This document shows, one piece after another, positions 1-5,174 of a DNA stretch of 6,122 bases. Every line of letters starts with the position of its first letter. The stretch's first letter is position 1. Source of the DNA: Bacillota bacterium (GTDB lineage Bacteria; Bacillota; DTU030; DUMP01); the NCBI GenBank assembly GCA_012735455.1, contig JAAYHG010000182.1, positions 1-6,122 of the forward strand. The letters run 5' to 3'. The notes beneath the pieces are model-generated. The model did no database searches and was not told the origin of the DNA. It saw only the letters and a program-made list of their open reading frames with translations. Position numbers and translations under genes: made by a program.

Positions 1-87
1 CACCTCACCGGTCTCGTTGCCGCCACACTGCTTTGCTTTGCCGCCTCTTACGCCCTCTTTATGCGCCAAGAGATTAGGGCTGATTAA
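1..87 (+). CDS. C-terminal end of a membrane protein (partial)
   Basis: Frame 1 is open from the first base to a TAA at 85-87. It gives 28 residues: a hydrophobic helix (about residues 2-20, LTGLVAATLLCFAASYALF) followed by a short charged tail, RQEIRAD. This looks like the last transmembrane segment and cytoplasmic tail of a polytopic membrane protein such as a transporter. The family cannot be told from so little. No hairpin terminator separates it from the sigma factor gene 56 bases downstream, so some read-through into that unit is possible. The call as a gene end rests on the open frame, the hydrophobic pattern and the sensible distance to the next promoter. Confidence 0.55.
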   Translation, partial: HLTGLVAATLLCFAASYALFMRQEIRAD

Positions 88-100
88 CAGCTACTTAGTG

Positions 101-106
101 TATAAT
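101..106 (+). promoter_or_regulatory. -10 box of the sigma/anti-sigma promoter
   Basis: There is a perfect TATAAT at 101-106, preceded by GTG. The hexamer 17 bases upstream (78-83, GGCTGA) is a poor match to TTGACA. Transcription would start near 113, giving a leader of about 30 bases before the GTG at 144. The box is of the housekeeping (SigA) type. I do not see the AAC-type -35 and CGTC-type -10 pair expected if the ECF factor controlled its own promoter. The weak -35 may mean that an activator helps. Confidence 0.5.
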
Positions 107-143
107 CTAGACGGAAGGTCTTGCACCAACGAGGGTGACAGGC

Positions 144-725
144 GTGGAAAAGATGGTTACTGTCCAAGCGAAAGCTCGGACCGCCGAACAAAACGAGCAA
201 CGCTCCCAAGAGTTGGAATACCTTATGCGCCGGTTTGGCGATCAGGTGCTGCGCCTCGCCTACTACTATCTTCGGGATCGGTACCTGGCGGAGGATGTAG
301 CCCAGGAGGTCTTCTGCCGTGTTTATCAAAACCTGGATGACTTCCGGCACGAGTCCTCATACTTTACTTGGATTCACCGGATCACCGTTAACCTCTGTCG
401 CGATCACCTCCGCTCCGCGGCCTTCCGGCGCTGGATCCCCTGGGGAGACAGTCACACTCTGGAAGGAATTGGCGGCAAAACGGAGCGACACCTGGAGGCG
501 GTAGAGGGTGGAGAGGTGCTGCAAAAAGTTATGGACCTGCCGGTGAAGTACCGCGTAGTACTGGCACTGCACTATTTTCATGACTACTCCACGCGGGAGA
601 TTGCCGAGATCACTGGAATAAAAGAAGGTACCGTGCGGGTTCACCTAAGCCGCGCCCGACAGATGTTGAAAAAAAGACTGACACAAGGGGTAGAAGAAAA
701 TGCGGGACCAGGAACTAGACACTAA
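144..725 (+). CDS. ECF-type RNA polymerase sigma factor (sigma-70 family)
   Basis: This is an alternative sigma factor that directs RNA polymerase to a dedicated promoter set, normally held inactive by a membrane anti-sigma factor until a signal arrives. Using the GTG at 144 it has 193 residues, typical for ECF factors. Region 2 covers about residues 27-90: the DVAQEVFCRVYQNL stretch is region 2.1/2.2, and the following SSYFTWIHRITVNLCRDHLR is the region 2.3/2.4 signature. A linker follows, then region 4 (about 126-179) with DLPVKYRVVLALHYFHDYS and the helix-turn-helix TREIAEITGIKEGTVRVHLSR. There is no region 1.1 or 3. GTG 144 is preferred because GAGGG lies 8 bases upstream; the in-frame GTG at 135 has that motif directly against it, and the ATG at 153 has a poorer site. 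The end overlaps the next gene by 26 bases, which implies coupled expression with a probable anti-sigma factor. Confidence 0.92.
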   Translation: MEKMVTVQAKARTAEQNEQRSQELEYLMRRFGDQVLRLAYYYLRDRYLAEDVAQEVFCRVYQNLDDFRHESSYFTWIHRITVNLCRDHLRSAAFRRWIPWGDSHTLEGIGGKTERHLEAVEGGEVLQKVMDLPVKYRVVLALHYFHDYSTREIAEITGIKEGTVRVHLSRARQMLKKRLTQGVEENAGPGTRH

Positions 726-1692
726 ACTGAAACAGGCCCGCAAAGAAGCCAATCAGTTTTTCGCGGGCTGGACCTTTGGTCCCTTGCAGAAAGTGGTACA
801 CCGCCGCACTCAGGAAACAGCTGGCACAGCAGTTCCATCCCGAGGGCGTTTTCTGGTCTGGACACGCACGCTTTTGGCAGCAACCGCAGCGCTGCTTCTC
901 CTCTGTCTCCCGGGACAGCCAGGGACAGACTCGCTGACCTCACCACGGCTTCGTGACCTCGGCGCAGGATTAAACCAGCCGGTGTCACAGTACACCCTCA
1001 ACCTTAAGGACAGCACTAAGCAACAGCTTTCTTTCTTCCGGCTGTCACACCCGGCTTGGCCGGAAGACCGGCTCCTGGCAGTGATTTGGGAACAGGACCG
1101 TCCAACGGCCCCAAATAAATACCGTCTCCTTTATAGCACCACTTTTGGCAGTGGTGTCAACCCGGAACCCGCACAGAGGATTCAGCTTCCAGGCAGCAAC
1201 ACCCACCTGGCTTTGATTGCGACTCGTAACCCCACACTGGAGTACCTGCACTACAGGGTGATTGGTTATGACGGAAAAAGTGTCACCAGCTATTGGGAGC
1301 AGGATTTTGTCCCAGGCGGCCGGCTGGAAGTACACGCCGGTGTCCTGGTGGAACGACGACGGACCGACGTGAATCTCACTTCGAATGGGCACTCGGTTAA
1401 CTTTCTCGTGCCCTATCAAGTTGATCCTGCCGGAAACCTGCTCTTGCCGGTCCAACGCCTGCAGATGGAAGTGGGACAGTATCTGACCTTTATTGGAACA
1501 CAGGAGAAGGCGCTGCAGACCGACCTGGAGGGTATGGCGCTTGACCGTATACAGAGCATGGAAGGTGAACAAACAGCGGCGCATTTCCGTGCCGTACAAA
1601 GCGGCACGGAAATGGTGGAGTTGCAACCTCGAAATAGCTCAGGTCCAGGAGGGCGCCTCCTAATAGAGGTGGTTGAACCTGGACCTCAATAA
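700..1692 (+). CDS. Probable single-pass membrane anti-sigma factor
   Basis: I do not recognise the family. The 330-residue protein has a charged N-terminal segment of about 50 residues, one clear transmembrane helix (about 51-71, with the core LLAATAALLLLCL), and an outer region of about 255 residues that is polar and apparently beta-rich. This is the layout of an anti-sigma factor: a cytoplasmic sigma-binding end and an extracytoplasmic sensor end. The position supports the role, since it overlaps the ECF sigma gene by 26 bases and shares its promoter and terminator. The ATG at 700 has AAGGGG 9 bases upstream, inside the sigma gene. The N-terminal part shows no HxxxCxxC zinc motif, so it is not a standard ZAS-type anti-sigma. 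The outer part has no cysteine and no signature I can name. It could also be a membrane protein of other function that is merely co-transcribed. Confidence 0.7.
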   Translation: MRDQELDTKLKQARKEANQFFAGWTFGPLQKVVHRRTQETAGTAVPSRGRFLVWTRTLLAATAALLLLCLPGQPGTDSLTSPRLRDLGAGLNQPVSQYTLNLKDSTKQQLSFFRLSHPAWPEDRLLAVIWEQDRPTAPNKYRLLYSTTFGSGVNPEPAQRIQLPGSNTHLALIATRNPTLEYLHYRVIGYDGKSVTSYWEQDFVPGGRLEVHAGVLVERRRTDVNLTSNGHSVNFLVPYQVDPAGNLLLPVQRLQMEVGQYLTFIGTQEKALQTDLEGMALDRIQSMEGEQTAAHFRAVQSGTEMVELQPRNSSGPGGRLLIEVVEPGPQ

Positions 1693-1710
1693 TAGCCGCT
1701 CAAAGCAGAA

Positions 1711-1751
1711 AGCCTGCCAGAGGGACAGCCCCTCATGGCAGGTTTCTTGTT
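1711..1751 (+). terminator. Intrinsic terminator of the sigma/anti-sigma unit
   Basis: CCTGCCA (1713-1719) pairs with TGGCAGG (1736-1742). The stem continues inward as GAGGG (1720-1724) with CCCTC (1730-1734) around the loop ACAGC, leaving a single bulged A at 1735. The tail TTTCTTGTT follows. It starts about 20 bases after the stop codon of the anti-sigma gene. Confidence 0.88.
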
Positions 1752-1755
1752 CACT

Positions 1756-1875
1756 CTAGAACGTTTCCCATAGATACTCCTGAAGTTTATGAGTATCGCT
1801 ACCTGCCCAGTCTTGGAGCTCGTCCAGCCTATTTTCATGATCATCAATACTACCCGCACGATGGATCGCAACACG
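1756..1875 (-). pseudogene. Possible decayed gene end (39-codon open stretch)
   Basis: Between stops at 1876-1878 and 1756-1758 the - strand has a 39-residue frame with protein-like, charged composition: it includes DDHENRLDELQDWAGSD and ends LQEYLWETF. It contains no ATG, GTG or TTG start and is not preceded by a ribosome binding site. It also lies downstream of the symporter's terminator. It may be the remnant of a lost gene's C-terminus, or chance. Composition is the only support. Confidence 0.2.
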
Positions 1876-1900
1876 CTACAATTGTTAGGATCCTGGCACC

Positions 1901-1941
1901 AAAAAGCTGCCCCGTCATTTATAGACGGGGCAGCCACTTTT
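1901..1941 (-). terminator. Intrinsic terminator of the hydrolase/symporter unit (perhaps bidirectional)
   Basis: A perfect 11-bp stem, GCTGCCCCGTC (1906-1916) with GACGGGGCAGC (1924-1934), encloses the 7-base loop ATTTATA. On the - strand the stem is followed at once by TTTTT (1905-1901), so it is a strong terminator about 80 bases after the symporter stop. On the + strand the tail is CCACTTTT, so it may also act as a back-up for transcription coming from the sigma unit. Confidence 0.9.
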
Positions 1942-2014
1942 GTAACTGACGCTATTAAAGAACAAGAACAAGTCGACTGTTTCTTTGCCCTCGTGCCAGT
2001 GCCAACACCGGCGT

Positions 2015-3454
2015 TTACAGCTCCCGTTCCACATCCGATGGTTTGGTAAGCAGGCTTACCACCACCACGGCAATGCTGGCAATGATAAAGGACGGCAGAC
2101 CTTCGTGCAGGCCAAAGAGTTTATTGGAACCGTTGTACCAGATAAAGGTGGCCAGGGTGCCGGTGATAATGCCAGCCAGAATGCCCCAGCTGGTGGTCCG
2201 GCGCCAATAAAAACCGGCAAACATGGCAGGACCAATCGACGATGCCAGGCCAGCGAAGGCCAGCAGAACTAGGAAGAAGACTGTATCCACACCCAGAAGG
2301 GCCAGGATAAGAGCGGTTACTCCCAACAGAAGGGTTACAACACGGCTCGCCCGCTCATAGAACTGTTTGCTCAGCTGTTTGTTTTTCAGGATGCCGTGCT
2401 GCAGCACGTTACGAACCAGTTCCGAAGTGCCCTGCAAAAGCAAGGAGTCGGTGGTGGACATGATGGCGGCGAAAATAGCCGCCAGAAGTAAACCGCCCAC
2501 CAGGTTGGGGAAGTATTGACTAATGAAAGTGGGCGTTGTGTATTCGGGATCGGAAAGGGTCGGGAAGAGGATGCGTCCACACATACCCAGAATGAGGGGG
2601 AAGTACTGACGCATCATGTTGAAGAATACGGCGATGAAAGCACCGGCGGGGAGGCGTTTCTCGCTCTCTATGGTTATGAACTTTTGCAGGCTCTGGGGCT
2701 GACCCAGGAACCCTACGGCAACACTGGTCCACATCCAGAGGGCCACAAAGAGCGGCCATCCGGCTTTGCCGCCCGACCAGGATGGAAGAATGGGATCGAT
2801 CTCATAGAGCTTCTGGATGAAAGCGCTGAACCCACCAACCTGGTTCAAGGCGGTAACCGGCATAATGATGCAAAGCAGTATCATGAGAGCGCCCTGCAGT
2901 GCGTCCGTCCAATAAACCGCCGTGGCACCGCCGCTCATGGTGTACAGGATAACCAGGATTGAACTACCGATCACCGCGACATTATAGTCTACATTGAGAA
3001 CGTGTGCAGCCTTGCCCCCAGCCATGAAGTTTGATCCTAGGTACACGAACATGAAGACACCAACAACGAGTCCACCAATGATCTTAATCAGGTTGTAGGG
3101 GTCACCTCTCAGGTGAGCCAGCATCTCTACCGGAGTAATGACGTTGTACTTTTCGGAGTACCGTCTCATCTTGGGCCCCAAGAACCGCCAGCAGACAAAA
3201 TCCAAAATGGGGCAGAAAATCGCCTGGTAGAGGGCCAAGAATCCCATTTGATAGCCCATAGCTACCAGGCCGATGAAGGCATAGCCGCTGGCCAGGGTAG
3301 TCCCTGCAGCCAGTCCGCTCACTACACTGCCAAATGCACGCTGACCCAGAATAAAGTCATCGATAGACTTAATAGGACGGTAGTACATTGCAGCAAAACC
3401 GATGCCCAGGACAATAGCAAAATAGAGGAAAAACCCTGCCAGTATTCCTGTCAT
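2015..3454 (-). CDS. Sodium:solute symporter (SSS family)
   Basis: This is a secondary transporter of the cytoplasmic membrane that uses the Na+ gradient to import a small organic solute. It has 479 residues, normal for the family, with about 13 hydrophobic helices. Family features seen: FILGQRAFG after helix 1; SGLAAGTTLASGYAFIGL in helix 2 (about 46-63); the hallmark SGGATAVYWTDALQG (174-188); and AAIMSTTDSLLL (329-340), whose S333 and T334 correspond to the Na2-site Ser/Thr of PutP. The position of PutP's Asp55 appears to be Leu54 here, as in non-proline members. The substrate cannot be read from the sequence; amino acids, pantothenate-like acids and other organic acids are all possible. 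The ATG at 3454 is chosen for AAGGGGAG 9 bases upstream. The gene follows a 40-residue membrane ORF by 19 bases. Its 3' end has a diverged second copy at 4664-4816. Confidence 0.93.
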   Translation of the reverse strand: MTGILAGFFLYFAIVLGIGFAAMYYRPIKSIDDFILGQRAFGSVVSGLAAGTTLASGYAFIGLVAMGYQMGFLALYQAIFCPILDFVCWRFLGPKMRRYSEKYNVITPVEMLAHLRGDPYNLIKIIGGLVVGVFMFVYLGSNFMAGGKAAHVLNVDYNVAVIGSSILVILYTMSGGATAVYWTDALQGALMILLCIIMPVTALNQVGGFSAFIQKLYEIDPILPSWSGGKAGWPLFVALWMWTSVAVGFLGQPQSLQKFITIESEKRLPAGAFIAVFFNMMRQYFPLILGMCGRILFPTLSDPEYTTPTFISQYFPNLVGGLLLAAIFAAIMSTTDSLLLQGTSELVRNVLQHGILKNKQLSKQFYERASRVVTLLLGVTALILALLGVDTVFFLVLLAFAGLASSIGPAMFAGFYWRRTTSWGILAGIITGTLATFIWYNGSNKLFGLHEGLPSFIIASIAVVVVSLLTKPSDVEREL

Positions 3455-3473
3455 TGCCCTCTACTCCCCTTCC

Positions 3474-3596
3474 TCAATCTTTAGTTGCGTTCTGTTCTTG
3501 TCTGGCAGATTGGATCATCCAGACTAGGGCAAGCAAAGGGCCGATGAGAGGACCGATAAAGAGAACGAAGTAGTCGCCAAAAGACAAGTACTTCAC
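3474..3596 (-). CDS. Small one-helix membrane protein, likely symporter accessory protein
   Basis: This 40-residue ORF starts at a GTG (3596-3594) with an excellent GGAGGG site 6 bases upstream (3603-3608) and ends in TGA at 3474-3476. The product starts MKYLSFGDYFVLFIGPLIGP. It has one hydrophobic helix (about residues 9-28) and a polar tail, ARQEQNATKD. It lies 19 bases before the symporter, whose ribosome binding site begins just after this stop, so the two are probably translationally coupled. Very small membrane ORFs just upstream of SSS transporters are known in Firmicutes and have been called symporter small accessory proteins. I infer that it binds or stabilises the symporter; no catalytic role is possible at this size. 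The start site, topology and position together make a real gene likely. Confidence 0.75.
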   Translation of the reverse strand: MKYLSFGDYFVLFIGPLIGPLLALVWMIQSARQEQNATKD

Positions 3597-3668
3597 AGCT
3601 ATCCCTCCGTATTGCTCTTAATCTTCAATCGGTACAGAAGTCAGTTGGACTGGTTTCTCGGGCGCTTA

Positions 3669-4403
3669 TTAGGAACAATACAAACCGGGTTCAATAACTA
3701 GGTCAAACACACCGTCCATTCCCTTGGGCAAGTTTATCCTTACACTTAATCCCTCTTCCGCTACTATGCCGTCATCGGTCAGTCTCAACCAGCAATCATG
3801 TCCGGGTAGAACGCGGCTGGCTATGCTCTTTACCCTGTTGATGCTTCGCGCCGTAGCTGCGGGATCCAAAGTCATGGGTCCGCTGGCAGTTGCCAATTCT
3901 GCACGGTTTTTCACCGCGTCTCCCGTCAAGATCCATGCTTCTCTTTCTTTGTCTACCACCAAGGATACGCATCCCGGTGTGTGCCCCGGTGTCAAGATGA
4001 CTTTGAGTCCTGGCTCTATTTCGGTATCATCATCAGGCACCAGATCAACCTTACCAGCTACTAGCAGTTCCATAGCACCCTTGTCAACACAGACATCCTG
4101 GTCATTGCCCATCGCATAGTACCACTCAGTACGGCTGATCACAAAACGTGCGTTCCTGAACAGAGCCACGTTTCCGGTATGGTCAAAGTGCAGGTGACTG
4201 AGTACTACTACGTCAATCTCGCTGGGATCAACGCCCAGCTTTCTCATATTCTGGAGGAGAACGGGACGTGCTCCCTGCGCACCTGTGTCAAAGAGGACAT
4301 TCACCTGCTCCGTACGGATAATAGCAACGCTAGCCCAACCTAGAAACCCCACATCGGCTTTGCCTGGAAAGCCCCGACAAAGTACATCAACAGCTGTTGT
4401 CAC
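3669..4403 (-). CDS. Metallo-beta-lactamase-fold hydrolase, lactonase-like
   Basis: This is a dinuclear-metal hydrolase, probably cytoplasmic since no signal peptide is seen. From the GTG at 4403 it has 244 residues. All metal ligands of the family are present: SHLHFDHTG (H70, H72, D74, H75), PGHTPG (H141), TGD (D162) and PGHD (H202). The N-terminal GFPGKADVGFLGWASVAIIR stretch and overall length fit the N-acyl homoserine lactonase-like branch, whose members open lactone or similar rings. The true substrate is not known. The GTG at 4403 is chosen because GGGGG lies 7 bases upstream (4411-4415); an in-frame ATG at 4436 would add 11 residues (MRIQSCEGGAI) but has no site before it. The gene is 72 bases upstream of the small membrane ORF with no terminator between, so it probably forms one unit with the symporter and may act on the imported compound. 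Confidence 0.88.
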   Translation of the reverse strand: MTTAVDVLCRGFPGKADVGFLGWASVAIIRTEQVNVLFDTGAQGARPVLLQNMRKLGVDPSEIDVVVLSHLHFDHTGNVALFRNARFVISRTEWYYAMGNDQDVCVDKGAMELLVAGKVDLVPDDDTEIEPGLKVILTPGHTPGCVSLVVDKEREAWILTGDAVKNRAELATASGPMTLDPAATARSINRVKSIASRVLPGHDCWLRLTDDGIVAEEGLSVRINLPKGMDGVFDLVIEPGLYCS

Positions 4404-4663
4404 TATCGCTCCCCCTTCACAAGACTGGATGCGCATCGTACCGACATTTATCTCACTTGCTCTTTACACTACTATCACCCCCTTTAATTCCGCAGTGCCA
4501 GTACAGTACGCAGTCTATCCCAAACACGAGCTCAGGATTGTAGCCCACCATATCTTGTGCTGCTTAAAGTCCTTACAATGATCTAATGTTCATATGCTTA
4601 GGTTTCGACACGTTTTAGTAGAATCCTCCTTTATGTTCTGAAGATTTCCTTTTCAAATAACGA
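4404..4663 (-). promoter_or_regulatory. Leader region upstream of the hydrolase unit, no intact gene
   Basis: This stretch lies between the symporter remnant and the hydrolase. It should hold the promoter of the hydrolase/symporter unit, but I find none that is convincing. The best -10-like hexamer on the - strand is TACAAT (4537-4542), without a good -35. An orphan AAAGGAGG (4625-4632) resembles a strong ribosome binding site but leads only to a 12-codon frame starting GTG TCG AAA, with 13-base spacing. GTACAGTAC (4501-4509) is a short palindrome. Confidence 0.35.
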
Positions 4664-4816
4664 TCAATTTCCCCAAAACGTTTGCTCAAAGGACAGAACA
4701 TCAGACCTGACGAATGCATTCCTCTCATCTGCAGGTGATGGCTTGGTGAGCAGGCTTACAACCACCACTATGCTGGCAATGACAAGTGACGGCAGACCTT
4801 CGTTCAGGCCAAAGAC
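4664..4816 (-). pseudogene. 3' remnant of a second sodium:solute symporter gene
   Basis: The - strand frame encodes VFGLNEGLPSLVIASI, then a valine run and SLLTKPS. This matches the end of the intact symporter (LFGLHEGLPSFIIASI, valines, SLLTKPS). By hand alignment 4737-4815 matches 2037-2118 with 8 mismatches and one 3-base, in-frame gap. After KPS the two differ: the remnant reads on for another 20 or so residues to a TGA at 4664-4666. Upstream of the FGL the similarity stops, and the tRNA terminator lies about 50 bases away, so about 95 percent of the gene is missing. No ribosome binding site or start belongs to it. The conservative changes (H to N, F to L, I to V) suggest a paralogue that diverged while functional and was later deleted, not a recent copy. 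Confidence 0.8.
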
Positions 4817-4856
4817 TATGAGGAAGGAAACTCCCCCGCGCACTGCAGGGCAGAGC

Positions 4857-4890
4857 AAAAACAAAAGCGCCTCAAACCCTTGAGGCGCTT
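4857..4890 (-). terminator. Intrinsic terminator of the tRNA-Thr gene
   Basis: A perfect 11-bp stem, AAGCGCCTCAA (4865-4875) with TTGAGGCGCTT (4880-4890), encloses a 4-base loop. On the - strand it runs into TTGTTTTT (4864-4857). It begins about 10 bases after the CCA end of the tRNA. Confidence 0.93.
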
Positions 4891-4900
4891 GGATTCTTAT

Positions 4901-4975
4901 TGGAGCCGATGAAGGGATTTGAACCCCCGACCGGCGCATTACGAATGCGCTGCTCTACCACTGAGCTACATCGGC
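4901..4975 (-). tRNA. tRNA-Thr (anticodon CGU)
   Basis: The - strand folds as a complete 75-base tRNA. The acceptor stem is GCCGATG with CATCGGC, and the D arm is GCTC-AGTGGTA-GAGC. The anticodon arm is GCGCA-TTCGTAA-TGCGC with anticodon CGT, which reads ACG for threonine. The variable loop is CGGTC, and the T arm is GGGGG-TTCAAAT-CCCTT with two G-U pairs. The discriminator base is T and the CCA end is encoded (4903-4901). It is a single gene with its own promoter and terminator, not part of a tRNA cluster. Confidence 0.96.
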
Positions 4976-4984
4976 ACACTTGAT

Positions 4985-5005
4985 CATGCACACGGGGTGT
5001 GCATG
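4985..5005. repeat. Perfect 9-bp palindrome in the pre-tRNA leader
   Basis: CATGCACAC (4985-4993) and GTGTGCATG (4997-5005) are perfect inverted copies separated by GGG. It fills nearly all of the leader between the predicted start of transcription (about 5003) and the mature 5' end of the tRNA (4975). It could be a leader hairpin or a protein-binding site. On the + strand it is followed by TTTTATT. Confidence 0.7.
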
Positions 5006-5009
5006 TTTT

Positions 5010-5038
5010 ATTATACTAAGGAGACGTGCTTTCTGCAA
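5010..5038 (-). promoter_or_regulatory. Promoter of the tRNA-Thr gene
   Basis: On the - strand TTGCAG (5038-5033) and a perfect TATAAT (5015-5010) are separated by 17 bases. The predicted start is near 5003, so the leader before the tRNA is about 28 bases long. Confidence 0.72.
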
Positions 5039-5174
5039 GGGGGTTGGGTCCGGCTTCGTTGCCCAGGTCTATGAATTTGCGGGGCAGGAAATACTATCCA
5101 CACAGCGAAATAAACTTAATTAACGTGCTTCTATTGGGAAGCTTCCATCAAAAAATAGAAAGGAAGTGCTGCCT

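Larger units (their letters stand above)
1743..2014. other. Convergent intergenic region between the sigma unit and the symporter
   Basis: This gap lies between two converging transcription units and has no convincing complete gene on either strand. It holds a 7-bp inverted repeat (GATACTC at 1773-1779, GAGTATC at 1791-1797, 11-base spacer), the possible decayed frame at 1756-1875, and the - strand terminator at 1901-1934. The 80 bases from the terminator to the symporter stop show nothing further. Confidence 0.6.

Noticed and set aside
17..340. 107-codon + strand frame over the sigma gene start
   Set aside because: It covers the promoter and the first part of the sigma gene in another frame, and its composition is not protein-like.
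700..850. Zinc-type anti-sigma (ZAS) domain
   Set aside because: No HxxxCxxC motif exists in the cytoplasmic N-terminal segment, so the specific ZAS call was dropped.
1045..1626. 193-codon frame on the - strand
   Set aside because: It lies entirely opposite the anti-sigma-like gene, has no ribosome binding site and its composition does not look like a real protein. It is a shadow of the + strand gene.
1773..1797. GATACTC/GAGTATC inverted repeat as an operator
   Set aside because: It lies downstream of a terminator and far from any promoter. At 7 bp with an 11-base spacer it can be chance.
1686..1937. 83-codon - strand frame across the intergenic region
   Set aside because: It runs through both terminator hairpins and has no ribosome binding site, so it is not a plausible gene.
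3625..3660. Weak hairpin between the hydrolase and the small ORF as a terminator or attenuator
   Set aside because: The stem is interrupted by a two-base internal mismatch and no T run follows, so it does not separate the genes.
4857..4975. tRNA gene as an integration site for a mobile element
   Set aside because: No integrase and no repeat of the tRNA 3' end are seen in the window. The nearby symporter remnant is better explained by paralogue loss.
5043..5063. Possible sigma-54 promoter before the aminotransferase
   Set aside because: A GG and a TTGC are present, but the spacing of GG to GC is 12 or 7 bases, not the required 10.
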